Shown: positions 43,651-52,765, numbered from the stretch's first letter. The stretch is 64,000 nt of DNA from Dawidia soli (GCF_018598185.1 NZ_JAHESC010000009.1:1-64000), one strand, 5' to 3'. A program made the numbers and translations. The notes: generated by a model from the letters alone, not told the origin.

Positions 43651-44334
43651 CTACTGAATTGTGCGTAAAAATTCGCGTTCAATGACATCGGACTTGCGCA
43701 CCATTTTCCGGAACCAATGCAACCGTATGATCTGCTTTTCTTGTTCGGAAAGCCGGAAATTGAAATCCGATTGGTGCAGCTTGGTAATCAATACATTCAG
43801 ACACATGGCCACACTGACGGAGATGTTCAGGCTCTCGGTAAAACCGTACATCGGGATCCGGATGCGCTGGTCGGCATGCTCCCGTGCATAGGGTGATATA
43901 CCGCGCAGCTCGTTGCCGAACAGCAGGGCCACTCGTCCGGCGGTGATGTCCACATCGTGAATCGATACACCGTCTTCGTCGGGGTCAGCCACCATGATCC
44001 GGTAGCCGGCCGCCTTCAGCCGTTTAAAGCAGACCTCGGTGTTGTTTTCCTCCTGCGACCGGTAGCGCTCCAGGTTCAGCCACTTGTAGGAGCCTTTTAA
44101 TACCCTGACGTTGAGCTGGTACTTTGCCAGGTTCTCAACAATGTGTACATCCTGTAACCCCATACACTCGACGGTGCGGATCACGGCGCTCGCATTCTGC
44201 GACTGGAAGATATCCTCGAGCATAACCGTTACGTGACGGGTACGATCGTTCAATACCTTTTCCATGACTTGTTTCTTGTGCTCCGAAACAAACTGCTCCA
44301 GGTGGTGCAATACACGAATGTCGGCGTCGGTCAT
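43651..44334 (-). CDS. trmH: TrmH-family tRNA/rRNA 2'-O-methyltransferase
   Basis: A 227-residue SPOUT-class enzyme. The start is ATG 44334 (MTDADIRVLHHLEQF); the longer TTG frame to 44382 would overlap the nupC end. Motif 1 with RNA-facing residues is NASAVIRTVECMG, motif 2 is VALLFGNELRGIS and motif 3, forming the SAM-binding knot, is IPMYGFTESLNISVSVAMCL. This pattern and length fit TrmH, which 2'-O-methylates G18 of tRNA, though other SPOUT methyltransferases are close in sequence. It follows nupC by 28 bases. Confidence 0.85.
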   Translation of the reverse strand: MTDADIRVLHHLEQFVSEHKKQVMEKVLNDRTRHVTVMLEDIFQSQNASAVIRTVECMGLQDVHIVENLAKYQLNVRVLKGSYKWLNLERYRSQEENNTEVCFKRLKAAGYRIMVADPDEDGVSIHDVDITAGRVALLFGNELRGISPYAREHADQRIRIPMYGFTESLNISVSVAMCLNVLITKLHQSDFNFRLSEQEKQIIRLHWFRKMVRKSDVIEREFLRTIQ

Positions 44335-44362
44335 GAAGTATAAGAATAAGGGAAAAACACAG

Positions 44363-45670
44363 TTAGAAAAGTGCGCCGGCAATCGTCGCGGTCATCATGG
44401 TGGCGAGCGTCGCGGCAATCATGGCGCGCATGCCTAACCGCGAGATGTCGGCCTGGCGTGTCGGTGCCATGCCGCCCGTACCACCGATCTGAATGGCAAT
44501 GGAGCTGAAGTTGGCAAACCCACACAAGGCATAGGTGGCGATCAGAATGGACTTGTCACTGAGCGTGCCGGCCGCCTTCATGGTGCCCAGGTCGAAATAG
44601 GCAATAAACTCGTTGATCACCATCTTCTCTCCCAGCAAACTGCCGATGGCCAGGCTCTCTTCCCAATTCACGCCGATGGCGAAGGCAAAGATACGAAACA
44701 CCTGCCCCAGTATATACTGTAACGAAAAGGCCTTAAATGTGCCGTTGGTACTTTGCTGGATAAGCTCGTTCAAGCCGGTATAGTGACCTATAAAATCCTC
44801 CAATACCCAGTTGACGGCATAGATCACGGCAATGAAGGCCAGCAACATCGCCCCGATATTCAGCGCTAGCTTCAGACCGTCGGCGGCCCCGGTAGCGATC
44901 GCATCGATCAGGTTGACACTGGTCGTTTCTTTGGTAAGCTTCAGGGATTGATCGATCGACCCGCGCTCCGGCAAAAAGAGCTTGGCCATCACCACTGCCG
45001 CCGGCGCGCTCATGAGCGAGGCGGTCAGCAGGTAGGTTGCAAAACGGGTTTGCTCGGCAGCGTCACTGCCGCCGAGGAAGGATACATAGGCGCCAAAGAC
45101 ACTGCCGGCAATCGTCGCCATGCCACCCACCATGAGGCAGTGCAGCTCCGACTGTGTCATGCCGGGTATAAAGGGTTTCACCAGCAGCGGCGCCTCGGTC
45201 TGGCCCATAAAAACATCGCCGGCAATCGACAGGCTTTCCGCTCCCGACATCCGCATGGTGCGGGTCATGACCCAGGCAAAGGCGTATACGATCTTCTGCA
45301 AAATACCGAGATGGTATAGTCCTGCCGTAAAGGCCGAAAAGAAAATGACGGTAGGCAATGTTTGAAACGCAAACAGAAAACCCAGCGAGTGCCGCACGCC
45401 GGGAACATTGTCGGAGTTTTTAGACAGGTCGCCGTAGAGGAACTCTGCGCCCTTTTGGGCAAAGCTTAAAAAGGTAATGAACTGGGCGCTGACGTATTCA
45501 AAGGCGCTTTGTACAAAGGATACCTTGGCGATCAGCAGGGCAAATACAACTTGCAACGCAATGCCGGCACCGACAAGGCGCCAGTTGATGGCCTTCCGAT
45601 CGGCCGAAAAAAGGTAGGCTATGCCTACGATAAAAACCAGGCCTCCCAGGGCACGCAAATAATCCTCCAT
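44363..45670 (-). CDS. NupC/CNT-family nucleoside:cation symporter
   Basis: A 435-residue polytopic membrane protein from ATG 45670 (MEDYLRALGGLVFIVGIAYL). It has about ten hydrophobic helices and concentrative-nucleoside-transporter signatures: GDVFMGQTEAPLLVKPFI (substrate and ion binding), MTQSELHCLMVGGMATIAGS, GEKMVINEFIAY and ALCGFANFSSIAIQIGG near the end. It should import nucleosides with Na+ or H+. It heads a leftward group with trmH and the SanA-like gene, suggesting a loose link between nucleoside salvage and RNA modification. Confidence 0.92.
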   Translation of the reverse strand: MEDYLRALGGLVFIVGIAYLFSADRKAINWRLVGAGIALQVVFALLIAKVSFVQSAFEYVSAQFITFLSFAQKGAEFLYGDLSKNSDNVPGVRHSLGFLFAFQTLPTVIFFSAFTAGLYHLGILQKIVYAFAWVMTRTMRMSGAESLSIAGDVFMGQTEAPLLVKPFIPGMTQSELHCLMVGGMATIAGSVFGAYVSFLGGSDAAEQTRFATYLLTASLMSAPAAVVMAKLFLPERGSIDQSLKLTKETTSVNLIDAIATGAADGLKLALNIGAMLLAFIAVIYAVNWVLEDFIGHYTGLNELIQQSTNGTFKAFSLQYILGQVFRIFAFAIGVNWEESLAIGSLLGEKMVINEFIAYFDLGTMKAAGTLSDKSILIATYALCGFANFSSIAIQIGGTGGMAPTRQADISRLGMRAMIAATLATMMTATIAGALF

Positions 45671-45698
45671 AACGTTGGGCAAGAACTTCTGTTTACAT

Positions 45699-45743
45699 AA
45701 AAAGCTTAAAGCCGAACGCGTTTTCTTTCAGCCTTAAGCTTTT
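45699..45743 (-). terminator. Terminator hairpin downstream of the bifunctional-nuclease-like gene
   Basis: AAAAGCTTAAAGCCG (45700-45714) and CAGCCTTAAGCTTTT (45729-45743) form a 15-pair stem (with two G-U pairs on the minus strand) and a T5 run on the leftward side. It insulates nupC from the upstream gene. The remaining 100 bases up to 45851 show nothing clear. Confidence 0.7.
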
Positions 45744-45851
45744 CTGTAAACCGGTAATTCTTAAAAGTTTAGGTGTATACTATAGGTTCTTGAGACACTT
45801 TCCGGCACTGCGCCTGGTTGTTGATACCGCGAAGGTGTTTCGGCTGCACAG

Positions 45852-46448
45852 CTAGTTTCGTTTGCTCAGCTCGTCGCGGATCTTGGCGGCGCGCTCGTAA
45901 TCTTCCTTGTCGATCGCCTCCTTCAACAACTCGTTGAGCTTGTCTACGGTGTAGTTCTTGAAGTCGTCTTTGCGCACGGGCTCTTTTTTGATCTTGGCTT
46001 TTTCAATCTTGGGCTCGGGCTTATCTTCTTCTGCCTCGTCGGTCAGCACGATGCCTGCCTCGGCCAGAATGTTCTCGTAGGTGTAAATGGGAGAATCAAA
46101 CCGCAGGCCGATGGCGATAGCATCTGACGGGCGCGCATCCACCTCTGTTTTTTTCAAACCGTCTGAACAGACGATCTTGCCAAAGAATACACCTTCCTTC
46201 AGATCGGAGATAATGATCTCTTCTACCGTAAAGTGGAAGTTGTTGGCAAAGGCCTTGAACAGGTCGTGGGTCATCGGGCGGTTGGGGATGATCTTCTCGA
46301 TCTCGATGGCGATGGCTTGCGCTTCAAACATGCCAATGATGATCGGAAGTCGGCGGTTGCCTTCTGTTTCTCCCAGCACCAACGCAAATGAACCGGCCTG
46401 GGACTGACTGGACGAAAGCCCTAATATTTCGAGTTTGATTTTTTTCAC
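45852..46448 (-). CDS. Bifunctional nuclease-like (DUF151) protein with C-terminal UVR motif
   Basis: A 198-residue protein. DUF151/BFN domain (about 1-135): LEILGLSSSQSQAGSFALVL, LPIIIGMFEAQAIAIEIEK and VDARPSDAIAIGLRFDSPIY. A Lys/Glu linker and a UVR-type helical pair (about 163-198, LNELLKEAIDKEDYERAAKI) follow. Plant and bacterial members have been reported with nuclease activity, but the biological role is open; the UVR motif suggests contact with UvrB/C or Clp-type proteins. The start is GTG (46448). It lies 79 bases after etfA and ends before a terminator. Confidence 0.82.
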   Translation of the reverse strand: MKKIKLEILGLSSSQSQAGSFALVLGETEGNRRLPIIIGMFEAQAIAIEIEKIIPNRPMTHDLFKAFANNFHFTVEEIIISDLKEGVFFGKIVCSDGLKKTEVDARPSDAIAIGLRFDSPIYTYENILAEAGIVLTDEAEEDKPEPKIEKAKIKKEPVRKDDFKNYTVDKLNELLKEAIDKEDYERAAKIRDELSKRN

Positions 46449-46527
46449 TTCTACTTAAATCTCTCCTGTACTGCGTTTCTTCTTACAACTTACGTAAATC
46501 GGCCGATTAGGCACTACTCCACCCTCA

Positions 46528-47481
46528 TTATTTTGCGGCCTTCAGGGCCTCGGTCAGCTTGGGGATGACCTCAAAAGCGTCACCCACGATGCCGTAATCC
46601 GCAGCCTTGAAAAACGGTGCCTCGGCGTCTTTATTAATGACCACAATGTATTTGGAAGAATTGACACCTGCCAGGTGCTGAATGGCACCCGAAATACCCA
46701 CCGCGACGTACAGTTGAGGCGCTACTTTCACACCGGTCTGTCCCACGTGCTCGTGGTGCGGGCGCCACCCCATGTCAGACACGGGCTTGCTGCAACCGGT
46801 GGCGGCATGCAACACTTTCGCCAGGTCTTCCAGCATACCCCAGTGTTCCGGGCCTTTCATGCCACGGCCACCCGATACAACGATGTTGGCTTCCGGCAGC
46901 AGCACCTCGCCGGTGGCTTTTTCAGAAGACAGTATCTTAACAGCAAAGTCCGTGTCCGGTACCGACACCGTGTATGGTGTAACCGATGCCGTACTGCCCA
47001 CTTCTTTTGCTTCGGCAGCATTCTTTTTCAAGCTGATGACCTTTTTGGCATTGTTCAATGCCACGTTGGCAAAGGCTTTACCCGTATAGATACTACGCTT
47101 TACGACGAAGCCCGCGGAGGTATCGGGCAGTGATACGACGTTAGAAGCCAGGCTGGAACCTGTGCGTGCGGCTACGCGCGCCGCCACGGGTGTTCCCAGC
47201 GAGGAATCCGCCAGCACCAATATGTCGGCTTTCTCATCGGCCAGGGCCTGCGTTAATACCGAGGCATAGGCCTGGATCACGCCCTGGTTAAACTTGCTAT
47301 CGGCTACGTGCAGCACCTTCTGCGCTCCATATTTTCCGAGCGACTCCAGCTCTGCCGTGTCTACTGCCCCCAGGGCGATGGCTGTTACCGATGCGCCCAA
47401 TGCGTGCGCATAGGCTACCGCCTCCAGGGATGTCTTCTTTATTTTACCTTCTGCACTCTCTACAAAAACAAGTGTTGGCAT
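46528..47481 (-). CDS. etfA: Electron transfer flavoprotein subunit alpha
   Basis: A 317-residue FAD-binding ETF subunit that accepts electrons from acyl-CoA dehydrogenases. The N-domain holds VLADSSLGTPVAARVAARTG; the C-terminal FAD domain shows VSGGRGMKGPEHW, the conserved GWRPHHEHVGQTGVKVAPQL, YVAVGISGAIQHLAG and VVINKDAEAPFFKAADYGIV. It forms a heterodimer with EtfB, encoded 33 bases upstream; both act in the cytosol for fatty-acid oxidation. Confidence 0.96.
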   Translation of the reverse strand: MPTLVFVESAEGKIKKTSLEAVAYAHALGASVTAIALGAVDTAELESLGKYGAQKVLHVADSKFNQGVIQAYASVLTQALADEKADILVLADSSLGTPVAARVAARTGSSLASNVVSLPDTSAGFVVKRSIYTGKAFANVALNNAKKVISLKKNAAEAKEVGSTASVTPYTVSVPDTDFAVKILSSEKATGEVLLPEANIVVSGGRGMKGPEHWGMLEDLAKVLHAATGCSKPVSDMGWRPHHEHVGQTGVKVAPQLYVAVGISGAIQHLAGVNSSKYIVVINKDAEAPFFKAADYGIVGDAFEVIPKLTEALKAAK

Positions 47482-47514
47482 ACAGTATATAGCGTTTACA
47501 AGTGATGGATGAAA

Positions 47515-48255
47515 TCAAATAACTTTTGCTTCGTTCTTGAGCAGGTTGACCAGTTCGGCTACATTGTCGGCCGGGATCATTTTCACCGCGCCCTTCGGCG
47601 GCGGCAACTCGAACTTGTGAAGCTTCACGCCGCTGTCGGCCGTCTTCGGCTCTACCACTTTGAGCGGTTTTGTGCGGGCTGACATGATACCGCGCATGTT
47701 GGGGATCTTCCATTCGGCGATGGGCTCCTGGCATCCGGCGACGAGCGGCAGCGATACCTCTACTTCTTCTTTACCACCTTCGATCTCGCGGGTAAGCTTG
47801 GCGACGGTACCCGAAAGCTCCAGCTTCATGACCGGTGATACCGACGGGATGCCGAGCATCTCTCCCACCAGGCCGTGCACCACGCCGCCGTTAAAGTCGA
47901 TCGACTCACGTCCCATTAATATAAGTGTATAATTTCCAGCCTTGGCCTCTTCGGCAATCTGTGTAGCGACGAAGAACGAATCGGCAGGCTCTGCGTTTAC
48001 GCGAATGGCATCATCGGCACCGATGGCCAGCGCCTTGCGGATCGTCGGCTCGGTATCTGCAGGTCCTACGTTCAATACGGTAACGGTAGTGCCCGCATGG
48101 GCCTCTTTCAACTCGATCGCACGCGCCAGGGCGTAGTCGTCATAGGGGCCAATAATAAATTGAACACCTGACGGATCAAATTTTGTGTTGCTCTCTATAA
48201 AGTTGATTTTGGATGTGGTATCCGGAACATGGGTTATACAGACTAAAATCTTCAT
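47515..48255 (-). CDS. etfB: Electron transfer flavoprotein subunit beta
   Basis: A 246-residue ETF beta subunit: MKILVCITHVPDTTSKINF, then GPYDDYALARAIELKEAHAG, the AMP-binding loop LILMGRESIDFNGG and VHGLVGEMLGIPSVSPVMKL, with C-terminal MSARTKPLKVVE. It binds AMP and pairs with EtfA. Two-gene etfB-etfA order is typical. The 174-base gap upstream is divergent with a small TPR gene and should carry both promoters; TATCTTGG on the minus strand near 48305 is the best -7 candidate, with one mismatch. Confidence 0.96.
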   Translation of the reverse strand: MKILVCITHVPDTTSKINFIESNTKFDPSGVQFIIGPYDDYALARAIELKEAHAGTTVTVLNVGPADTEPTIRKALAIGADDAIRVNAEPADSFFVATQIAEEAKAGNYTLILMGRESIDFNGGVVHGLVGEMLGIPSVSPVMKLELSGTVAKLTREIEGGKEEVEVSLPLVAGCQEPIAEWKIPNMRGIMSARTKPLKVVEPKTADSGVKLHKFELPPPKGAVKMIPADNVAELVNLLKNEAKVI

Positions 48256-48429
48256 CTTGCTCTAAATCAGGATGTTCGAAACTATTTTTTGAGAAACAGG
48301 GCCAAGATACAAAAAACCACTTTCCCAACGCTAAACCACCCGCAAATTTCAAAATGCCGCTCTCTTCGTCGAAACATTTCGGCGGAAAGGTTTTATTCCT
48401 GGATTTTGTTTGTTACTTGGCACCTACAT

Positions 48430-48741
48430 ATGACCCGTCTCGAACAACTTCGGAAATTTTTAGAGGACGATCCAGGCGATCCGTTCAATATCTATGCGTT
48501 GGCGTTAGAGTATCAAAAGACAGACCACAGCATTGCGCTTCGCCTGTTCAAACAACTCGTGCTCGAACACCCCGACTACCTGGCTACTTATTATCATCTG
48601 GGCAAACTTTATCAGTCGTTGGAGCAGAAGGATAACGCCATCAAGGTCTTTAACGCCGGCGTTGAAAAGGCGCGCGCGCAACGCAACTCCAAAGGCCTTC
48701 AGGAATTACAGAATGCCCTGCAGGAAGTACTTTTCGACTAA
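48430..48741 (+). CDS. Small TPR protein
   Basis: A 103-residue soluble protein from ATG 48430 (MTRLEQLRKFLEDDPGDPFN); a longer frame to 48289 runs through the divergent promoter gap and is disfavoured. It comprises two to three TPR units: FNIYALALEYQKTDHSIALR, YLATYYHLGKLYQSLEQKDN and AIKVFNAGVEKARAQRN. It resembles small TPR proteins widespread in Cytophagales. It is an adaptor by fold, with no known partner. It converges with the haem-type lipoprotein gene, with three bases between stops. Confidence 0.8.
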   Translation: MTRLEQLRKFLEDDPGDPFNIYALALEYQKTDHSIALRLFKQLVLEHPDYLATYYHLGKLYQSLEQKDNAIKVFNAGVEKARAQRNSKGLQELQNALQEVLFD

Positions 48742-48744
48742 CGC

Positions 48745-49542
48745 TTAGTTATTCGGGGCGCCGTCGTCCACCCAGCAACCGATCTTGTCGATGTCGCTCT
48801 GTTTCAAGGGTGTACCGTCATACGGCATGCGCCGGTCCTGCGTCATGGACTTGATCTCTCCGGCATAGGACTTCGCCTTGTTATAGTCGCGCAGGTCGGG
48901 ACGCGATGAGCCGTTGTGACAGCCGGTTATCGCACAAGAGGTCTTTATCACCGGAAGAATATCTGCAGACCAGCTGGTCCCGGTGATGCCGCGCGGCACC
49001 GTCACGTGCAACGACACGATGCAATCCTGTCCATCGCGTATGGTAACGGTATGATCGCCATGGCTTACGGCCATAAAGGTACTGGTCTCGTTGAAGTTGC
49101 CGTTGTCCAACTGGTAGGCATAGGGTGGATTCACCTCTTCTACCATCAGCACGATGACGCCACTATTACCTTCGCATACACTGTCTTTGGTCACATCGGC
49201 GGTAAAGGTGAAATCTTCCGCCTCCACGGTTACATTGGTGATGAGCGTATCGCACCCGTTGGCATCGACAACGCCCACGGAGTAGATACCCGCTGTCAGA
49301 TCCTGAAAATCGCCGGAGCCTTGTGCGGCGTTGTTCAATAAGTAGGTATAGGGCTGCTCTCCGCCTGCCGCAGTCACGTGTATACGGCCATCGCGCGCGC
49401 CACAGGTACTTGCCGGAACCACAGACGCCAGTGTCAGCGACGGGCCGGCCAGGGCGCAGTCGATCACGGGCTTGTCCAGGTCGTGGTATACGCAGCTTGT
49501 CAGCAGGAAAAGGAAATAAAAGAAGGAAAAACGCTTTCGCAT
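48745..49542 (-). CDS. Lipoprotein with SprB-like repeats and a CX4CH cytochrome-type domain
   Basis: A 265-residue lipoprotein: signal sequence with lipobox LTSC (Cys near residue 17), then two SprB-like beta modules (about 28-195; ACGG-type phrases such as DLTAGIYSVGVVDANGCDTL and SHGDHTVTIRDGQDC). The C-terminal 70 residues read DILPVIKTSCAITGCHNGSS, then MTQDRRMPYDGTPLKQSDI and IGCWVDDGAPNN. This resembles a c-type cytochrome domain in which the haem motif is C-X4-C-H instead of C-X2-C-H; the Met in RRMPYDG could be the distal ligand. Similar lipoproteins occur in Bacteroidota. Whether haem is bound is unproven. Confidence 0.75.
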   Translation of the reverse strand: MRKRFSFFYFLFLLTSCVYHDLDKPVIDCALAGPSLTLASVVPASTCGARDGRIHVTAAGGEQPYTYLLNNAAQGSGDFQDLTAGIYSVGVVDANGCDTLITNVTVEAEDFTFTADVTKDSVCEGNSGVIVLMVEEVNPPYAYQLDNGNFNETSTFMAVSHGDHTVTIRDGQDCIVSLHVTVPRGITGTSWSADILPVIKTSCAITGCHNGSSRPDLRDYNKAKSYAGEIKSMTQDRRMPYDGTPLKQSDIDKIGCWVDDGAPNN

Positions 49543-49613
49543 ATACCGCCAAAGGTACGGCGAATAATGCTTCCGGCATAATGCACCGGTAGCGGTGGCA
49601 TCGGCATTACCGC

Positions 49614-51143
49614 TTAAAACGGCGTCTCGTCATCGTTGACTGACGGTGGCGGCATCGACGGCATGTCGTCGCCCAACGTATTGAGGCGGCTTTCGCGCGT
49701 TACCATGCCTCCCCCAAACGGGTTGTCGTACGACGCCGGGCCGTCGAGGTCGGCGAACTTGGTATACTTACCGATAAATTTCAGCTTCACATTGTCGGTC
49801 GAACCGTTCCGGTGCTTGGCAATGATCACCTCGCCGGTGCCTTGTGTCGGCATACCGTCTTCGTCTACCGTGATCTTATAGTACTCCGGACGGTACAAAA
49901 ACATTACGATGTCGGCGTCCTGCTCGATGGAGCCCGATTCACGCAAGTCAGACAGCTGCGGGCGTTTATCGCCGCCGCGGGTCTCCACACTACGACTCAA
50001 CTGCGACAGGGCCAGTACCGGCACGCTCAGCTCCTTGGCAATACCTTTCAGGGACCGGGAGATCGACGCGATCTCCTGCTCGCGGTTACCGCTCTGCTCG
50101 CCTTTCATGAGCTGAAGGTAATCGATCACGACCAGTTGCACGCCGTGCTCCGCTTTCAAACGGCGGCACTTGGCACGAAGCTCCAGGATGGAAAGGGCCG
50201 GCGTGTCGTCGATAAAGATCGGCGCGGTGGTGAGCTTGGTCGTTTTGTGTACCAGCTGCTTCCACTCGTGATCTTCCAGGTTGCCTTTCTTGATCTTTTC
50301 ACTCTCCAGCTCGGCCTCGGCTGCGATGAGACGATTCACGAGCTGGATCGAAGCCATTTCCAGCGAAAAGATCGCTACGGGTATTTTAAAGTCAACGGCG
50401 GCATTGCGCAGCGCCGATACCACAAACGCCGTCTTACCCATACCCGGGCGGGCGGCGATAATAACGAGGTCGGAACGCTGCCAGCCGGAGGTGAGACGGT
50501 CGAGGGCGGTAAAGCCACTGGGTATACCGGTCAGGCCGTCTTTATGTTCGCGCAGCATTTGAAGTTCCTGAATGGCTTGCGCCATCAGGTTTCGCATGCT
50601 GTCATAATTTTTCCGCAGGTTGGCATCCGAGATCTCGAAGATGGCGCTCTCGGTCTTGTCGAGCAGCTGGAAGACGTCGGTCGTATCTTCGTACGCATCG
50701 TTCTGGATCTTCGACGCTACTTCGATCAGCTCACGCTTGATGGCCATCTCGAGGATAACCCGGGCGTGGTACTCGATGTTGGCGGCAGAGCTTACTTTGG
50801 AGGTCAGCTCGGCGATATAATAGGCGCCCTCGATCTGCTCAAGCTTGCCGCTTTTGCGCAATTGATTTACCACGGTGCGCATATCGACCGGCTCGGAAGC
50901 CTTAAATAGCTCAAGCACAGCCTCGAAGATCACTTTATGTTTTTCCACATAGAAGTGCTCGGGCTTTAAGAACTCAACCACAGCGTTAAGCGCATTTTTC
51001 TCGAGCATCACGGCGCCGAGTACCGCTTCCTCCAGATCAAGTACCTGAGGTGGTAATTTGCCCAAGCCAGCCGAGATGTCTCTCTGCGCCAACTTGTTAG
51101 TTCTATTACCAAACCTCAGGGACGTCGATCTGTCTTGCTCCAT
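49614..51143 (-). CDS. dnaB: Replicative DNA helicase
   Basis: A 509-residue DnaB from ATG 51143; the frame extends upstream to a GTG at 51206, but the likely promoter lies between them. The N-terminal DnaG-interacting domain begins near residue 30 (PPQVLDLEEAVLGAVMLEKN). The RecA-like domain has Walker A AARPGMGKT, Walker B VVIDYLQLM, ALSQLSRSVETR and LRESGSIEQDADIVMFLYR. No intein. It unwinds DNA 5' to 3' at the fork. The C-terminal tail is acidic and Pro/Met-rich (MPSMPPPSVND). Confidence 0.96.
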   Translation of the reverse strand: MEQDRSTSLRFGNRTNKLAQRDISAGLGKLPPQVLDLEEAVLGAVMLEKNALNAVVEFLKPEHFYVEKHKVIFEAVLELFKASEPVDMRTVVNQLRKSGKLEQIEGAYYIAELTSKVSSAANIEYHARVILEMAIKRELIEVASKIQNDAYEDTTDVFQLLDKTESAIFEISDANLRKNYDSMRNLMAQAIQELQMLREHKDGLTGIPSGFTALDRLTSGWQRSDLVIIAARPGMGKTAFVVSALRNAAVDFKIPVAIFSLEMASIQLVNRLIAAEAELESEKIKKGNLEDHEWKQLVHKTTKLTTAPIFIDDTPALSILELRAKCRRLKAEHGVQLVVIDYLQLMKGEQSGNREQEIASISRSLKGIAKELSVPVLALSQLSRSVETRGGDKRPQLSDLRESGSIEQDADIVMFLYRPEYYKITVDEDGMPTQGTGEVIIAKHRNGSTDNVKLKFIGKYTKFADLDGPASYDNPFGGGMVTRESRLNTLGDDMPSMPPPSVNDDETPF

Positions 51144-51181
51144 ACAGTGGTTGTTGTACGTGTTTAATTTTTTAGGGGGGA

Positions 51182-51189
51182 CAAACGTA
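51182..51189 (-). promoter_or_regulatory. -7 element upstream of dnaB
   Basis: The minus strand reads TACGTTTG, a full TAnnTTTG match 39 bases before the ATG at 51143. The -33 element is unclear. Confidence 0.45.
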
Positions 51190-51244
51190 CGATACGCGCG
51201 TGTCACTATCTACACAACTTATTAACAAGTTACCAACAATAACG

Positions 51245-51256
51245 TCACACGTGTGA
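51245..51256. promoter_or_regulatory. 12-bp perfect palindrome in the dnaB-mpl divergent gap
   Basis: TCACACGTGTGA is self-complementary over all 12 bases. A second, imperfect dyad (AACTT-ATTAAC-AAGTT) lies about 25 bases to its left. Both sit between divergent promoters and could be operator sites; no regulator is identified. Confidence 0.35.
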
Positions 51257-51342
51257 ATAAAGTGCAATCCGCGGCGCTTCGGGGGCGAATTTGTATGCCA
51301 GCAACATTTTCATTTATTTTAAAACCGGATTTAGTTTTTTAC

Positions 51343-52716
51343 ATGCACCCGAAAAAGCAGAAGATACATTTTATCGCGATTGGTGGCAGCGTGATGCACA
51401 GCCTGGCCGTCGCTCTTAAAGAAGCGGGACACCATGTTACGGGATCAGACGACGAGGTATTCGAACCTTCCCGCGGCACTTTAGCAAAGCACGGCTTATT
51501 ACCTGAAAAAGAGGGATGGGTACCCGAGAAGCTCGATGCATCAATCGACCTGGTGATCCTTGGAATGCACGCGCGTCCGGACAACCCCGAGCTGCTCCGG
51601 GCCCAAGAGCTCGGCCTGGCGATTAAGTCTTTTCCCGAGTACATATACGAGCAATCCATCGATAAGCAACGTGTCGTCATCGCCGGCAGCCACGGCAAGA
51701 CCACCATTACGGCCATCGTACTGCACGTGCTGAAATACTTCCACCGCGACTTTGACTATGTTATCGGCGCGCGCATTGCCGGGCTGGAGCACACCGTGAA
51801 GCTTTCCCAGGCTCCGGTCATTGTGATCGAAGGTGACGAATATCCTTCTTCTGCCCTGGACCCGACACCGAAGTTCCTGCGCTACCAGCACCACGTCGGC
51901 GTGATCAGCGGCATCTCCTGGGACCATGTGAACGCCTTCCCGTCGGAGGAGGACTATGTAAAACAGTTCGACATCTTTGCCGACAATACCCCCAAGGGTG
52001 GCATCCTGATCTATTCGGAACAGGATTCCCTGGCCTTGATGATCGGCAAGAAGGAGCGCGAAGGGATCGTGCAAGTGGTGTATAAAACCCACGCGCATAC
52101 ACAGGATGCCAACGGCAACTGCTTCCTGACCAACGCCAAAGAGCGTCATCCCATTCAACTTTTTGGCAACCACAACTTCCAGAATCTGAGCGCCGCCAAA
52201 GAGGTGCTGAAAAAGATCGGCATTACACCCGAGCAATTCTTCCAGGCCATCCCGAGCTTCAAAGGGGCCGAAGGCCGTCTGGAAAAGATCCACGAGAATG
52301 GCTCGACGGCGGTCTATAAAGACTTCGCGCATGCGCCGTCCAAAGCGAAAGCAACCGTGAAGGCACTCAAGGAAATATTCCCGTCGCGCGAGCTTGTGGC
52401 CTGCCTGGAGCTGCATACGTACAGCAGCCTGAATAAAGATTTTCTTCCTAACTACAAGGACAGCCTGAAGGCCGCCCAGCTTCCGATTGTATATGTAAAC
52501 CCCGAGAAGACAAAAGCCAAAGGGCTGGAGGCGATTGCGGAAGCCGATATACGGTCGGCCTTTGGGTTGCCGACGCTGCAAGTCTTTACCGAAGCAGCGA
52601 AGCTGGAACAGTACCTGCTGCAACAGTCGTGGAAGAACAAAAACCTGCTCATTATGAGCTCTGGCAACCTGGGAGGAATTGATGTGCACACGCTTGCTGA
52701 AAAGATCATAGCCTAG
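51343..52716 (+). CDS. mpl: UDP-N-acetylmuramate:L-Ala-gamma-D-Glu-meso-DAP ligase (Mpl)
   Basis: A 457-residue Mur ligase from ATG 51343 (MHPKKQKIHFIAIGGSVMHS), the family-typical start; the frame extends 30 codons upstream without similarity. The ATP P-loop is GSHGKTT (115-121), with VIEGDEYPSSALDPTPKFL, the Mur-type GISWDHVNAFPS and KDFAHAPSKAKATVKAL toward the C-domain. Mpl attaches recycled murein tripeptide to UDP-MurNAc, so the strain recycles its cell wall and has meso-DAP peptidoglycan. The gene is divergent from dnaB. Confidence 0.92.
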   Translation: MHPKKQKIHFIAIGGSVMHSLAVALKEAGHHVTGSDDEVFEPSRGTLAKHGLLPEKEGWVPEKLDASIDLVILGMHARPDNPELLRAQELGLAIKSFPEYIYEQSIDKQRVVIAGSHGKTTITAIVLHVLKYFHRDFDYVIGARIAGLEHTVKLSQAPVIVIEGDEYPSSALDPTPKFLRYQHHVGVISGISWDHVNAFPSEEDYVKQFDIFADNTPKGGILIYSEQDSLALMIGKKEREGIVQVVYKTHAHTQDANGNCFLTNAKERHPIQLFGNHNFQNLSAAKEVLKKIGITPEQFFQAIPSFKGAEGRLEKIHENGSTAVYKDFAHAPSKAKATVKALKEIFPSRELVACLELHTYSSLNKDFLPNYKDSLKAAQLPIVYVNPEKTKAKGLEAIAEADIRSAFGLPTLQVFTEAAKLEQYLLQQSWKNKNLLIMSSGNLGGIDVHTLAEKIIA

Positions 52717-52765
52717 CGTTGATAGCCGGTATCGCTTCGTTTGTAGACAACGTTATTGTATTTGT

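Noticed and set aside
48289-48429. 47-residue N-terminal extension of the small TPR protein
   Set aside because: It lies in the divergent promoter gap with etfB and has no TPR character; ATG 48430 starts the repeat directly.
51541-52689. 382-residue minus-strand frame opposite mpl
   Set aside because: No recognisable motif, and Mpl on the plus strand has every Mur-ligase signature.
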